DNA of 64,000 nt from Hirundichthys speculiger (lineage: Eukaryota > Chordata > Actinopteri > Beloniformes > Exocoetidae), in contig JAGFBZ010000169.1 of NCBI GenBank assembly GCA_018398805.1, positions 444,501-508,500 of the forward strand, in the 5' to 3' direction. Below are positions 9,545 to 19,899 of the stretch, piece after piece. Under the pieces are notes generated by a model that saw only the letters and a list, made by a program, of their open reading frames with translations, made no database searches and had not been told where the DNA came from. Both the position numbers and the translations under genes were made by a program. Numbering within the stretch: the stretch's first letter is position 1; the number at the start of each line of letters is the position of its first letter.

Positions 9545-9612
9545 TTATAATGATTATGAAATGAAAATGAAATGAAAAATACTTTATTAATCCCAGAAGG
9601 GAAAATTCAACA
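9545..9612 (-). mobile_element. Non-LTR retrotransposon 3' tail fragment
   Basis: GAAATGAAAATGAAATG simple repeats are followed by ATACTTTATTAATCCCAGAAGGGAAAATT. On the minus strand this is the common fish LINE 3' end that terminates in a short tandem tail. Only about 70 bp is recognisable and the exact LINE clade is uncertain. Confidence 0.5.
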
Positions 9613-10628
9613 TTTACAGTGAAGGGCTTTTTTTTAATAAGCTTTATGAACAAGCTCCTTATATAATTATAAATTACACATTCATTGTACAGTTCTTATA
9701 AATGATTCAGCATCTGTCAAAATTTATTTTTAAGGTTAATTATTTTTTTCTTGTCTCCTTTTTGTGTCTCAACTCAATCAATGTGTTAATATATTTATAC
9801 AGTGATTCACAGATTACGACCTGTGACTCTGTTAACCTATTTTTATTTATTTGTTTGTTTGTTTTTGTTTGTTTATGTCGTTACTGTTCCTGTTTTGTTG
9901 GTAAATTCTCTTTTATTTGTTCGCCTTTCTAATAATTGTTTTGAGCGCCGCCAACATACAAAACCCCCTCTGTCCACTAGATGGCAGCATCGCACTCAAG
10001 ATAAATTGATGAAGTAAACAAATCTGCATGTTAAAGCAGTGAGTCTTCAAACTTTTAATACTACGTACCACCTGTACCTTTTATATTTTAAATAATAATA
10101 GCCATATTTGCCTTCTCAAATAGCTTTAAATACACAGACAGATGTTTGTTCCTTTTTGTGGTTATTTATTACCTGAGTTGTTACTTTACTGCATCAGACA
10201 TTTACAACTCTGTCCAACAATTCTCACATCCTCATCCTCTCATAAAGAGAAAAATAAAAACACTCAAAAGTTGTTACATCTGCACTGAAACTGAATATGC
10301 AACAAATATTTTTTTATAAGACAATTTTAATTATCTCAAAGCTACACATGTCGTTTGAAATTTTGTATTTATAATGCATTGTATGTTTCTGAATTATTTT
10401 TTTTTAAGTGAAAATGTGAAAAAAATGTGGAAAGTCACCACATTTAGTTACTTTGGAGAGAATGAAAAGTTATCTATAAACTCATGAATGAGCCCCACTC
10501 AGTGCACGGATAAATGTCTTGAAATATGTTTGTGAAATGTTGTTGTTTGGACCCTCACAGATGTGCAAACATCTGCAGAGACACACAGTTGCAGGAGTAA
10601 ATGCAAATATACTAGGTTTTATTTAACG
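9613..10628. other. AT-rich intergenic DNA
   Basis: Unique-looking AT-rich DNA with poly-T runs and no supported gene. The one notable site is a CTCF-like motif at 9974-9987. Confidence 0.4.
9974..9987 (+). promoter_or_regulatory. CTCF-consensus-like motif
   Basis: CCACTAGATGGCAG matches the CTCF core consensus CCASYAGRKGGCRS throughout. It lies between GPR45 and pou3f3, about 0.7 kb beyond the candidate GPR45 promoter. A boundary element between the two genes would be a natural role, but this is inferred from the motif alone. Confidence 0.5.
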
Positions 10629-10636
10629 CAGCACGT

Positions 10637-11483
10637 TAGTCCTGGGCGGTATACCGGTTCATACAGAATACAGGTGTTTATTTTTCTTATATGAATTTTT
10701 CATATACCGTAATACCGGTGAGTTTGTACTGTAGCGTACACAACGTTGGGAACGCCGCGCGGCGGAACGTAAGTGCCGCAGAACATTGTTTGACAGGGGA
10801 CTGTTTTAGCAGTTGCACTGGAGGCGCAACACGCTACTAGTTTCTGGTTAAACGGTGATGGATGCTAACAGAGAAAGTCCCGAAGTGGAAGCTCCAGAAC
10901 GGCAACATGAGACTGAGGAACTTCTTCCTGAACCAGGAGCCGTGGATTTAAAAAAGACGACGTCCAACAAACTACAATAATCTGCAAATGTTGCCGAGCT
11001 AAAGCTGTAGCCGCGGGAGGCTACACCAGGCTGGTGTTGCCTCCCGCGGCTACAACTTTAGAACGTTGTTTACATTGTTTAGTTAATGTTGATTTTTTTT
11101 TACAAAATGTCTTTTTTCAAGTTGTTTGTAAAATGTGAAAAATAAAAGGGTTCTGTGTTTTAACTGCAACTATCATCATTCTGATTCCTTCACTTAATCA
11201 GAATAACGAGTGCCACCTCTTTGTAAATAGCATCATTTTGTGAGGCCATGCAAACCTGTATTAATACTAGTGTAGATATGAATGTTTTTCTACAATATTC
11301 ACTCCTCCTGACAGTAAAATAGGTCATTCTAAGATAATTTACTGCAGCAATTCCTCTAAATGATTAGAAAATGTGGTTAACACCCAGTTGTGCCTTCAAA
11401 AAAAAAAAAAAAAATACCGGGATATACCATGAAACTGATATAATTTTGAAAAATACCGTGCTATAAATTTTTGGTCAGAACTA
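10637..11483 (+). mobile_element. hAT-like family B, copy 1, with BED-exon remnant and central hairpin
   Basis: An 847-bp element, TAGTCCTGGGCGGTATACC to TTTTTGGTCAGAACTA, with perfect 8-bp duplications CAGCACGT (10629-10636 and 11484-11491). From 10858 the plus strand reads an ATG frame rich in Glu/Pro, then, after a frame change, Ile-Cys-Lys-Cys-Cys-Arg-Ala-Lys. This is the CxxC half of a hAT BED finger. Positions 10999-11061 then fold back as a roughly 31-bp stem, so the second half of the finger is replaced by an inverted copy of the first. Other copies are at 21127-21973 and 27963-28798. Confidence 0.9.
10999..11061. repeat. Central hairpin of hAT family B (copy 1)
   Basis: A 63-nt near-perfect inverted repeat with arms CTAAAGCTGTAGCCGCGGGA... 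and ...CCGCGGCTACAACTTTAG around a one-base centre. It is conserved at the same place in the other two copies (21547-21609, 28376-28438). Confidence 0.9.
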
Positions 11484-11491
11484 CAGCACGT

Positions 11492-12117
11492 CTGGTGTAT
11501 TCTTACAAACTCGGCCACATCCAGCCAAGCTTGTCTAAATTGGCATCGCTGCCATGTGCTGAACATCAAACTGGTTCCAGTCCAGCGGTCTGGCACATTC
11601 ATGCTCGTCACGTTCAGCCGCAGCCTCTCCGTACTCTTGCTGGGAAGAGAATTCATTTCCCCGTCCGTTATTCCACAGATGTTTACTTTAATTTCTTCCT
11701 GACTGAGGGACTTTGGCGGCTACTTCATCAATCACCCAAAAAGAAAGCAAATACAGGCAAAGTGAAAAGTTCCTAAATCAGAATATTCACAGGAGACAGC
11801 AGTGACTGAGTCGTGTTCAACCAGCTGTGCTACGTTTAGAGGGGGAGAGTCAGACGTTTTAGCGCTCACGTGCAAACACAACACCTCAAATGTGCTTTTT
11901 GGGGGACGTTTTTATTCGTGCGTCACCTCTGAGTCCAGGTCACGCCTCAGGAGTTTCATGAGGTCATCGCCGTTTCGATGAGGTCAGCGTCGCTTCAGGA
12001 GCCACGGCGTGTTAATGAGTGTCAGATGCAGCGGTTAACCATCGTCTGCACGCCGAAAATAATTAACATCAGGCGGAGGAACGCAAACTGCAACGAAACA
12101 TCTGCTAACTTTGCAGT
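11492..12117. other. Unassigned intergenic stretch
   Basis: No supported gene. Short open frames on both strands show no recognisable domain. Confidence 0.3.
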
Positions 12118-12125
12118 TGTTAAAT

Positions 12126-12526
12126 CAGGGATTCCCAAAGTGTGGGCCGCGGCCCCCTGGTGGGCCGTCGCGCTACTGCAGGTGGGCCGTGAGAGGTCAT
12201 TAAAATTAAACAAATATGTTTTAAATCCTCGATCTTTTTAAAGTATGTTTTTAATGACTGTAAAATATTAAAGACATCATTTAAAAACATTAAGAAGTAA
12301 CAAAACAAACCGGTTAAGTGTTATTCTACTGTCATCTTAACTTATTATAACAAGTGTCACCTTATTTGTTGACCCCTCACATTAATATCGGATCATGGTT
12401 CCTGGTCCTGGATGTTGATCACAGTCGTGATTAAAGGTTAATCTAAAATTAAAGATTAAAGGTTTCGGTGGGCCGTGGAGATTTTTCACATTTCAAATTG
12501 GGCCTTGGTGTTCTGAAGTTTGGCTG
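12126..12526 (+). mobile_element. hAT MITE 'CAGGGATTCCCAAAGTGTGGGCCGCGGCCC', copy 1
   Basis: A 401-bp element, CAGGGATTCCCAAAGTGTGG to TCTGAAGTTTGGCTG, with a perfect 8-bp duplication TGTTAAAT (12118-12125 and 12527-12534). An inverted second copy is at 15489-15872. The interior is non-coding with GGGCCGTGAGAGGTCATTAAAA blocks shared between copies. Confidence 0.9.
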
Positions 12527-12542
12527 TGTTAAATGATTACCG

Positions 12543-13788
12543 TATTTTCCGGACTATAAGCCGCTACTTTTGTCCCGCGCTTTAAACCATGAGGTTTATA
12601 CAGAGATGCGGCTTTTCTATGAATGTTCCTTCAGCCCTCAGGGGGCGCTCTAGCAGTAAGTGCAAAAAACCAAAAAACAAACCAAGTAGTTAAAGGCTAT
12701 TCTGTTTTTGTTCGGTAGCCTATGTTGGCTATGCTACTCTACATTCATTTAGCATCAATACTTGTTATTATTAGGGATGTCCGATAGTGGCTTTTTTGCT
12801 GATATCCGATATGTCGATATTGTCCAACTCTCAATTTCCGATTCCGATATCTACCGATACCAATATATGCGGGCTATTTTTCCTCAAAACTAATTTTAGG
12901 TAACATCACATATCTCCTGTCGTGGAATTAACACATGCCTAATTTTATTGTGACGCCCCACTGGATGCATTTTCAAAGGCAACAAGGCTTTCCAAAAGTA
13001 AACATTGTCTGTGCAAAATAAGAAAACTACTTCAACTTAAGTTATGGAAAAAGTGCCATATTTATTTATTTTTTAATTCTCTCAAACAACAGTTTGGATC
13101 ACACTCTCCCTGAGATAATCTTGACAATACTCCCTACAAATAGGGCAAATTTGACTTCTTCACAAATTGTAAAACATTGTACCTGTTCAACTATAGTAAC
13201 TATTATTACTAAAATAACAGACAGGCTACTCTTTTTTTTTTCAGTGTTAAATTAGCCTGCATTTGTAGGATGCTTCAAGAACTGTTTCTTTAACTAAAAC
13301 TCAATCACCTTAATTGAATTAATTCACAATGTGGAAACTATACTGTACAATTTTGAAAACTGCACATTTCTTTGAGCTATAAATAATACTTTAGGCTTGA
13401 GGTAAAGTGCAAAAAAAGGAAACATTTTCCTAATGAGGTCATCATTTGCGCGCCGATAAATGTCTCGGAGCCCATAGGCCTATATACAGCATTTATTCGG
13501 TGAAATCCAGGCATTATTTTTATAGGTTTTCATTATAAGCAAAAAAAAAAAACCATAACAATATTTACAGATATTACATTTTTATGCCAATATCGGGCCG
13601 ATAATATCGGTGGGCCAGTTCAGGTGTGTGAATAAACACTTATGGTACTAAATCTTATTTCTCAGCCTGGATACCCGCGGCTTATAGTCCGGTGCGGCTT
13701 ATATGTGACAAAATATATATTTCATTTATATTTTAATGGGTGCGGCTTATATTCAGGTGCGCTTTATAGTCCAGAAAACACGGTAGTC
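12543..13788. mobile_element. TIR element 'ACCGTATTTTCCGGACTATAAGCCGC' with nested insertion
   Basis: The left end ACCGTATTTTCCGGACTATA and the right end (reverse complement) ACCGTGTTTTCTGGACTATA form a long inverted repeat whose GCGGCTTATA blocks recur at 13678-13700 and 13743-13755. TA borders both ends. This is a widespread fish repeat of unclear superfamily. Its interior is interrupted by a second element at about 12775-13620. Confidence 0.7.
12775..13620. mobile_element. Nested hAT-like element 'TAGGGATGTCCGATA'
   Basis: It starts TAGGGATGTCCGATAGTGGC and ends in GGGCCGATAATATCGG-type sequence, with ATATCGATAT motifs on both flanks. No clean target duplication was found, so limits are approximate. 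AT-rich and non-coding. Confidence 0.5.
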
Positions 13789-13854
13789 GGACGGGTTCTG
13801 GCGCGTGCAGAACGTTTGGCTGAGCCCGAACCGTCAGACGCAAACAACGAGTCA

Positions 13855-13965
13855 TTAAAGGAGGGATTAATTGTGTTGTAATTGGTTTATGCAAAGCATC
13901 TCTGAACAAGACTTTAAGGGTAATTACGATCAATCACATTAGTAGTTACAACTGAACGTCCTCGG
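13855..13965. other. Candidate conserved non-coding element with octamer-like site
   Basis: Between transposons lies unique, AT-rich but non-repetitive DNA with GGATTAATTGTGTTGTAATTGG, an octamer-like ATGCAAAG at 13889-13896, GGGTAATTACGATCAATCAC and homeodomain-type TAAT cores. This composition is typical of developmental enhancers, and pou3f3 is about 4.6 kb away. Cross-species alignment was not possible. Confidence 0.25.
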
Positions 13966-14611
13966 CGGACTCAGAAACGCTCACGACACACTTTTTCTTC
14001 CTCGGCGCCACCGGCGCACACTCCTCCGGGCCGAGCTGGTTCTGCAGATAGAGGCGTCTGTCCGTCCGTGATCCCAGCATTGATATTCAGCGTAGACGGC
14101 GAGCGTCGCGCCGTGACAAAGCCCCCTTAAACGCCCTTTTATCCCCCAATTCCAGTCTTATCCTCCATCTTTACATCGCGGCGCTCTGAGCGGGATCACG
14201 CTGCAATCCCTCAAGCTTATATCCCACCTCCATTTTCATCTTCGGGCTCAGTGGGGACGCGTCTCGCTGAGGGACGTCACAGGTGATGGCAGGACGCCAT
14301 GGAACCACCTGTCACCTTTCACTGAGACTGGAGGGAAAAAATTAAAGGTGTATAATCTTTAACTGTTTTGCATCACTCGATGGGAAATAATTAATTCAGA
14401 GTCTGGAGGTGTCAGATGTCGTGGACTTGTGTTCAGGTACTCTGAGTTCATGGAGATGAGCTTTCACCTGAAGAATCCTCCCAGACGTCACAGCGAAGCT
14501 AGAGCTTTATTGCGACGGTGGCGGGAGAACGACCGCATCGTCACGGCGACGGATTCCCTCCGAGCGTCAGTCGTCTGTTCTGGGTGAGACGCATTTGAAA
14601 AGAGCAACGTC
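13966..14611. other. Unassigned intergenic stretch downstream of pou3f3
   Basis: Moderately CpG-containing unique sequence with no supported gene. Confidence 0.3.
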
Positions 14612-15488
14612 TACAGTGATCCCTTATTTTTAGCGGTTAAAGGGAACCAGCCCCCCCCCCCCTGCAAAAATCAGAATCAGCAAACTGGAGCCGGAGCCCC
14701 CCGAGCCTCAATAATGTGTTTAAAATATGTTTAAAAACCGTAAAAAAGTAGTGAAACAAGACAAAGGCTCAACTGTGGTCTTTCTGTTTCCTTCACAGCC
14801 TCTGGTCTCTGAACCGTAGTAAACAAACCGCTGTTATTCTGCTATTTTTGGCTCGTAATTAGCGGCTAACACGCTAACAACAACAAAAGAAAAAGTCTGG
14901 TTTTCTCTGCATGGAACAGGAACTTTATTGTGTCACTGCAGGAACTTGTAACATCACACAGGTTGTATTGTTGGGCTCCTGTCGGTTAACAGAGAATATA
15001 AATCTATACACGCTGGGCTGCTGTTGATGCTCACTACACTTTTCATCTAACCCCGTTTTCATTCTGCCGTCCCACGACACACACACTACATTACCCATAA
15101 GGCCACCTTCTTTAAGGGGCCAGGCTGGCTCACCCAGTGTTGGACAAGTTCACTTTCTACACAATCTAGTTCAGTTCATAGTTCACAGAAATTAAAAATG
15201 AGCTAGTTCAGTTCACCATTTCAAAAAATGAACTAAATAGGTCCTTTTTAGTTCATTTTTTAAAAATTCTTTTTTAATGTTGCTGTGAGCAATTATTTGT
15301 CAAAATGATTACCACTGCCCATATACTACACCATCACAAACAGCAATTATTTTATCCATTTTAACTGTTGAAAACTATTGGTCCAGTTCTGAATCCTGAA
15401 CCAACCAGGGTTCACATTAGCATTAGCATTAGCATTGAAGGAACAGTCCATGTAAAACTGTTATTTCTGTTTCAGTTTCTCTCTACAG

Positions 15489-15872
15489 CAGCCGTTCCCA
15501 AACTTCAGAATACCAAGGACCCAATTTGAAATGAGAAAAATCTCCTCAGTCCACCAGAACCTTTAATCACAACTGTGATCAACATCCAGGACCAGGAACC
15601 ATGATCTGATATTAATGTGAGGGGTCAACAAATAAGGTGACACTTGTCATATTAAGTTAAGATGACAGTAGAATAACACTTAACTGGTTTGTTTTATTAC
15701 TTCTTAATATTTTTTTAATCATGTCATGAATATTTTACAGTAATTAAAAACATATTTAAAAAAGATCGCAGATTTAAAACACATTTGTTTAATTTTAATG
15801 ACCTCTCACGGCCCACCTGCAGTCCCACGACGGCCCACCAGGGGGCCGCGGCCCACACTTTGAGAATCACTG
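15489..15872 (-). mobile_element. hAT MITE 'GGGCCGCGGCCC', copy 2
   Basis: A 384-bp inverted copy of 12126-12526 with a perfect 8-bp duplication CTCTACAG (15481-15488 and 15873-15880). Ends CAGCCGTTCCCAAACTTCAG and CACTTTGAGAATCACTG. Confidence 0.9.
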
Positions 15873-16062
15873 CTCTACAGTAGATTAAAAATATGAGGAA
15901 AAACTTGGTCTTTATTATCAGACAAAAACAGGTCCTTAAGGTGAAAATGTTTTTCCCTCCATTTCAATATTTCAACCCCCCCAGCAGTCGGGGGTCTCCT
16001 CCAGCTCTGGGTAACTGCAGCTCTCATCTTCCTGCTTGTTTTAAACGTTTGATGACGCAGTT

Positions 16063-16463
16063 GTTAGCGTGACAGCAGCGACAGCCGTGTTGCCATGTTA
16101 GCGTGACAGCAGCGACAGCCGTGTTGCCATGTTAGCGTGACAGCGGCGACGGCCGTGTTGCCATGTTAGCGTGACAGCAGCGACATCCGTGTTGCCATGT
16201 TAGCGTGACGGCAGCGACAGCCGTGTTGCCATGTTAGCGTGACAGCAGCGACAGCCGTGTTGCCATGTTAGCGTGACGGCAGCGACAGCCGTGTTGCCAT
16301 GTTAGCATGACAGCAGCGACGGCCGTGTTGCCATGTTAGCGTGACAGCAGCGACAGCCGTGTTGCCATGTTAGCGCGACAGCAGCGACAGCCGTGTTGCC
16401 ATGTTAGCGTGACAGCAGCGACAGCCGTGTTGCCATGTTAGCGCGACAGCCGTGTTGCCATGT
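16063..16463. repeat. 34-bp minisatellite (about 12 copies)
   Basis: The unit is GTTAGCGTGACAGCAGCGAC followed by AGCCGTGTTGCCAT. Units are very similar, with mainly A/G transitions (CAGCAG/CGGCAG, ACAGCC/ACGGCC), and the last unit is shortened. High similarity suggests recent expansion. It sits inside the hAT element at 15135-16709. Confidence 0.95.
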
Positions 16464-17126
16464 TTGATTGGTTTCCTCAGATACATATCAGGCTCTTTTG
16501 TGGTGGATTTTAAATGGGGTTCGCTGGAAACCTGGAACCGTTTTGACCGTGCGTGAACTTTGAAAGAGCGTCGTTCACAACTGCCCAGATGAACTCGTTC
16601 ACGCCCCCCGCTGGTGAAGGAGGAAGAGAGCGCGCTCAGTTCACGTTCACACAAAATATGAACTAGTTGTTGAACTTTGGTTCAATGAACGCGTTCAGGT
16701 ACGACGCTGCTAACAGCATTTCTTCACTGTGAGAGAACGCGCACAACATCCTGTGATGTTTCCGCGATTAAAAAAAAAAAATTTAAATTTTATTATATAT
16801 TTCTGAAAAATCTGCGAATAACTAAAACCGCGAAACATTAACCACAAATTGGTGAGGGATCCCTGTACAGAGCTGCGTTAACCTCCAGGTGTGTGTCGTT
16901 GACCTTTGACCTCCCCGGTGGTTTCGCTGCAGTTCCCGTCTGGGTTTCCTCCTCGGAGCTCCGCCTACCTGTTAAAGCCGTCATCTGTAGCAAAACAGCC
17001 GCCGCCCCGTGTCACTCCATCTCACTGTCACCTTGGCAACCGCTGCAGAGGTGAACAGCCATCTGGGACGGTCGACCTCCGCTGGCTGCGCTCCGTCAAG
17101 TCCACGGCGGCGGGTCTGATATGAGT

Positions 17127-17140
17127 TAAATCACACACAC

Positions 17141-17175
<35 letters not shown>
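17127..17175. repeat. (CA)n microsatellite
   Basis: About 24 CA dinucleotides with one G interruption. A short (GGC)n run follows at 17223-17245. Confidence 0.95.
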
Positions 17176-17176
<1 letters not shown>

Positions 17177-17453
17177 AACAGGCCCGTGTGAGGAGGTCTG
17201 GACCGGTTGATGAGGTCAGAGACGGCGGCGGCGGCGGCGGCGGCTGCATCAGAGTCAAATATGTCAATCAGATATGAAGCTGCTCTCCGTCCAGAACCGC
17301 TTCAGCCCGTCTCCCGCCTCGGTTCTGTCTGTAATCCAACAAACCGCCGTCACAACATCTACGGATTAACTCAGAAGATGTGAAAGTGTAATTAACGTGA
17401 ATAATTTACAGCCGGCCTCCTTTTAAGACGCACAACACGTGATGCTGCAAATA

Positions 17454-17819
17454 CAGTCATGGAAAAAATGATTAGACCACCTTGTTTTCTTCAGTTCCTT
17501 GTTCATTTTAATGCCTGGTACAACTAAAGGTACATTTGTTTGGACAAACATAACGATAACCACAAAGATTGCTCATAAGAGTTTTATTTAAGAGCTGATA
17601 TCTTACCATTTTCCATGGTTTTCTTGATTATAACCTAAATCACTTAAGTTTTTACATCAATAGCTATGGCGTTGTACTGCCAAAAACACTGCTTTTATGC
17701 ATTCAGTGTTTTCTTTTCTGTCTGTTTTAGTCACATGATGACGTTTAGTGGTACCAGGTATTAAAATGAACAAGAAAGCTGAAGAAAAAATGGTGGTCTA
17801 ATAATTTTTTCCACGACTG
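17454..17819. mobile_element. Tc1/mariner-like MITE 'CAGTCATGGAAAAAAT', copy 2
   Basis: 366 bp between TA dinucleotides at 17452-17453 and 17820-17821, inverted relative to 3980-4345. Ends CAGTCATGGAAAAAATGATT and AATAATTTTTTCCACGACTG. Confidence 0.88.
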
Positions 17820-17877
17820 TAGATGTTTCGTCTCCGATTCACACGTTAAAAAGCAGCAACACAAATGAATAGGATGT

Positions 17878-17919
17878 TGTGTGTGTGTGTGTGTGTGTGT
17901 GCGTGTGCGTGTGTGTGAC
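17878..17919. repeat. (GT)n microsatellite
   Basis: GT dinucleotide run with GCGTGT interruptions. Confidence 0.95.
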
Positions 17920-17939
17920 CGTCATCTCACATCTTAACA

Positions 17940-18594
17940 CCACCTTTTCTCTTTTTTTTTATGTCAAATTTATTAAATAATTAGTCTTCCATGAAAACAA
18001 ACACACTGGAGGGGAAAGAAAATAAATAACCTGGTGCACAGTAACACAGAGCTGAGCACGAGCTCAGAGGATTTAAATAAAAAAGGAAAGTACAATATAA
18101 TATTGGAGCTGGTTGACCGTAAACTGTGTCACAACATAAATCCACCGACACGAAACACAAACGGCAATAAAAGCGTTCAAAGATGAATTATTAAAAAGAA
18201 AGAATGAAAAAACAAAAGAAAGAAAGATGAGATGCAGAATAAAGCTTTTAAATCACCGTCCTTCATCAGATCCTGCAGCGTTATTTCTACAGAACAGAGA
18301 CTTTTCAACATCTCAGCTTTTGAAAACGTCAACTTTTTCTCTCTAGTTTGTAACATCTTGGTTGAACAGAGACTTCATATCCGTTTTTATTTCTAGATCA
18401 AATGTGCTTTATTTCTTCCCGGAGGTTGAGTCATTTAGTCCAGAAGAGTCCAGGAATGTGTGAAGGAATGATATTTGTCCCGCCATTAATTAAACACAAT
18501 AATAACTAATAAAAATAATCAGCAGATATTCTGCTCACTCTCACAATCATTCCTCTAAAAACACAACAGGAAATAAATAAATTTGACGTCGTTT
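17940..18594 (-). other. Candidate pou3f3 3' UTR
   Basis: AT-rich, transposon-free sequence directly after the pou3f3 stop on the minus strand. Several minus-strand AATAAA signals are present (TTTATT on the plus strand, for example 17969-17974). Which one is used is not decidable here. Absence of transposon insertions over about 650 bp in such a repeat-dense window agrees with a transcribed, constrained region. Confidence 0.45.
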
Positions 18595-19376
18595 TCACGT
18601 GTCGCTGTACATCCTCTTGCAGTCTGTGGGGGGGGGCGGGGTGTCCGGTCCCACCTGTGAGTACGCGTCCTCGGGCGTGCGCGGGAGTCCCGGCGGGGTC
18701 ATGCGCTTCTCCTTCTGCCGGCGGTTGCAGAACCAGACCCGGACCACCTCCTTCTCCAGCTGCAGCCCGTCCGCCAGGGAGCCGATCTCCTGCGCGGAGG
18801 GCTTCGGGCTCTTCAGGAAGTGGCTCTCCAGCGCGCCCTTCACGCTCACCTCGATGGACGTGCGCTTCTTCCGCTTGCGCCCCTGCGCGGCGATCTTGTC
18901 GATGCCGGCGGGGCTCCCGGTGGAGGAGTCGGCCTCCTCCAGCCACTTGTTGAGCAGCGGCTTCAGCTTGCACATGTTCTTGAAGCTGAGCTGGAGCGCC
19001 TCGAAGCGGCAGATGGTGGTCTGGGAGAACACGTTCCCGTACAGCGTCCCCAGCGCGAGGCCCACGTCCGCCTGCGTGAAGCCCAGCTTGATGCGCCGCT
19101 GCTTGAACTGTTTGGCGAACAGCTCCAGGTCGTCGGACGTCGGCGTCTCCTCGTCCGAGGGCGAGTCGTGGCTGACGCCGTGGTGCGCGTGGTGGTGCGC
19201 GTGGTGGTGGCCGTGGTGGTGCGCGTGCGTGGGGGTGGTGGTGGTGGTGGTGGGGGTGGTGGTCCAGGTCCGGGGACTCCCCGCGCGCCAGCCCGGGGTG
19301 CATCAGGCTCTGTCCGGTGTGTGAGCTCAGCATCCCGTTGACGGTAAACCCGCCGGGCTGAGAGTAGATGAGGGGG

Positions 19377-19419
<43 letters not shown>

Positions 19420-19899
19420 CCCCCTCACTGATGCTCAGGTGCGCCGCGGACGAGCCCCCCCAACTCCCCGGGTGCGTCTGGTGGGGCCCCAGATGCGGGG
19501 ACCTGTGGATCAGAGCCGAACCCGAGTGCAGCTCCTCCCTGCCGCCGTTTCTCTTCACGTCCTGCGGCGGCTGCGGGCTGGGGGGCCACGCGGAGCCGGC
19601 CTCCGCCGCCGCCCCACCGCCGCCGCAGCCGCCGCCGCCGCCGCCGCGGCGTGCGGCAGGGACGTCACCCACTGGGGGGCATGGCTCAGCACGTGCCCGC
19701 CGTTGCCCGCCACCATGGCGGACGGCATGAAGTCGCTCTGCACCATCTTCACCGGCGGGTCGCCCCGGTAACCTCCGGACACCGAGGACGCGGCGGCGCC
19801 GCCCGGCTGCATCCCGCCGCCTCTCCGGTCCGCGTGAACCACCGAACCGGATAAAATCCTGCTGCTGGCCAGGTATGGACTCGAGGTGGCCGCCGCCAT
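18595..19899 (-). CDS. pou3f3: POU class 3 homeobox transcription factor, with two compensating frameshifts
   Basis: A nuclear neural transcription factor (Brn-1 type), intronless as usual for the class. The ATG at 19897-19899 starts [10 protein letters not shown], the POU3F3 N-terminus. Then come [23 protein letters not shown] and an Ala run. The middle segment ([11 protein letters not shown], 13 [13 protein letters not shown]) lies in another frame. The POU-specific domain (about 19143-18922) and homeodomain (about 18882-18700, Trp-Phe-Cys-Asn-Arg-Arg-Gln) return to the first frame. The frame is lost near 19612-19615 and regained near 19231-19235, both in GC-rich repeats. Assembly error is likely; true compensating indels are possible. 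The C-terminal tail may also be off-frame at a G9 run (18628-18636). Confidence 0.93.
19231..19256 (-). other. Second frameshift zone of pou3f3 (His-rich repeat)
   Basis: The His tract (CAC repeats on the minus strand) runs in the middle frame to about 19236. Downstream His/Ala and Ser-Asp-Glu-Glu-Thr-Pro-Thr coding is in the original frame. Removing one base from the five-G run at 19231-19235 (plus strand), or adding two bases in the adjacent GCGCGTGCGT, restores continuity. A second five-G run is at 19252-19256. The change is in the opposite sense to that at 19612-19615. Confidence 0.7.
19378..19418 (-). repeat. CAG/CTG trinucleotide tract coding poly-Gln in pou3f3
   Basis: About 13 consecutive CAG codons (minus strand) just before Pro-Pro-Leu-Ile-Tyr-Ser-Gln-Pro. 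Such tracts vary in length between POU3F3 orthologues and are mutation-prone. Confidence 0.9.
19612..19615 (-). other. First frameshift site of pou3f3 (G-run after poly-Ala)
   Basis: After the poly-Ala run the minus strand reads GCGGTGGGGCGGCGGCGGAG. Continuing in frame gives Val-Gly-Arg-Arg-Arg-Arg and soon a stop, whereas one more G in the four-G run would give Ala-Val-Gly-Ala-Ala-Ala-Glu-Ala-Gly, which leads into the conserved middle segment. A one-base homopolymer loss at this spot is the simplest explanation. Confidence 0.75.

Larger units (their letters stand above)
15135..16709. mobile_element. Nested hAT-like element 'CAGTGTTGGACAAGTTCAC'
   Basis: It starts CAGTGTTGGACAAGTTCACT and finishes GAACGCGTTCAGGTACGACGCTG, splitting the host element's GGCTCA|CAGCATTTC sequence. 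Repeated AGTTCAGTTCA motifs near both ends fit the fish 'TTGGACAAGTTCA' hAT family. A clean 8-bp duplication was not found. It holds a smaller hAT (15489-15872) and the 34-bp minisatellite at 16063-16463. Confidence 0.6.
14614..16865. mobile_element. 'ACAGTGATCCCT' TA-flanked element, copy 2, carrying nested hAT
   Basis: The ends CAGTGATCCCTTATTTTTAG and GTGAGGGATCCCTG are bordered by TA (14612-14613, 16866-16867). The body matches 3436-4413 but keeps an extra segment (about 14917-15003) also seen in the fragment at 36735-36830. It is split by the hAT-like element 15135-16709. Confidence 0.75.

Noticed and set aside
16063..16463. CRISPR-like array (regular 34-bp repeats)
   Set aside because: Direct tandem repeats without spacers, in a eukaryotic genome inside a transposon.
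9300..18590. An MRPS9 gene, which lies between POU3F3 and GPR45 in human
   Set aside because: No frame or exon resembling a mitochondrial ribosomal protein was seen on either strand in this interval; it has probably moved or lies elsewhere in this lineage.
19368..19771. Plus-strand poly-Cys and Arg/Pro-rich frames opposite pou3f3
   Set aside because: Antisense shadows of the CAG and GCC repeats.
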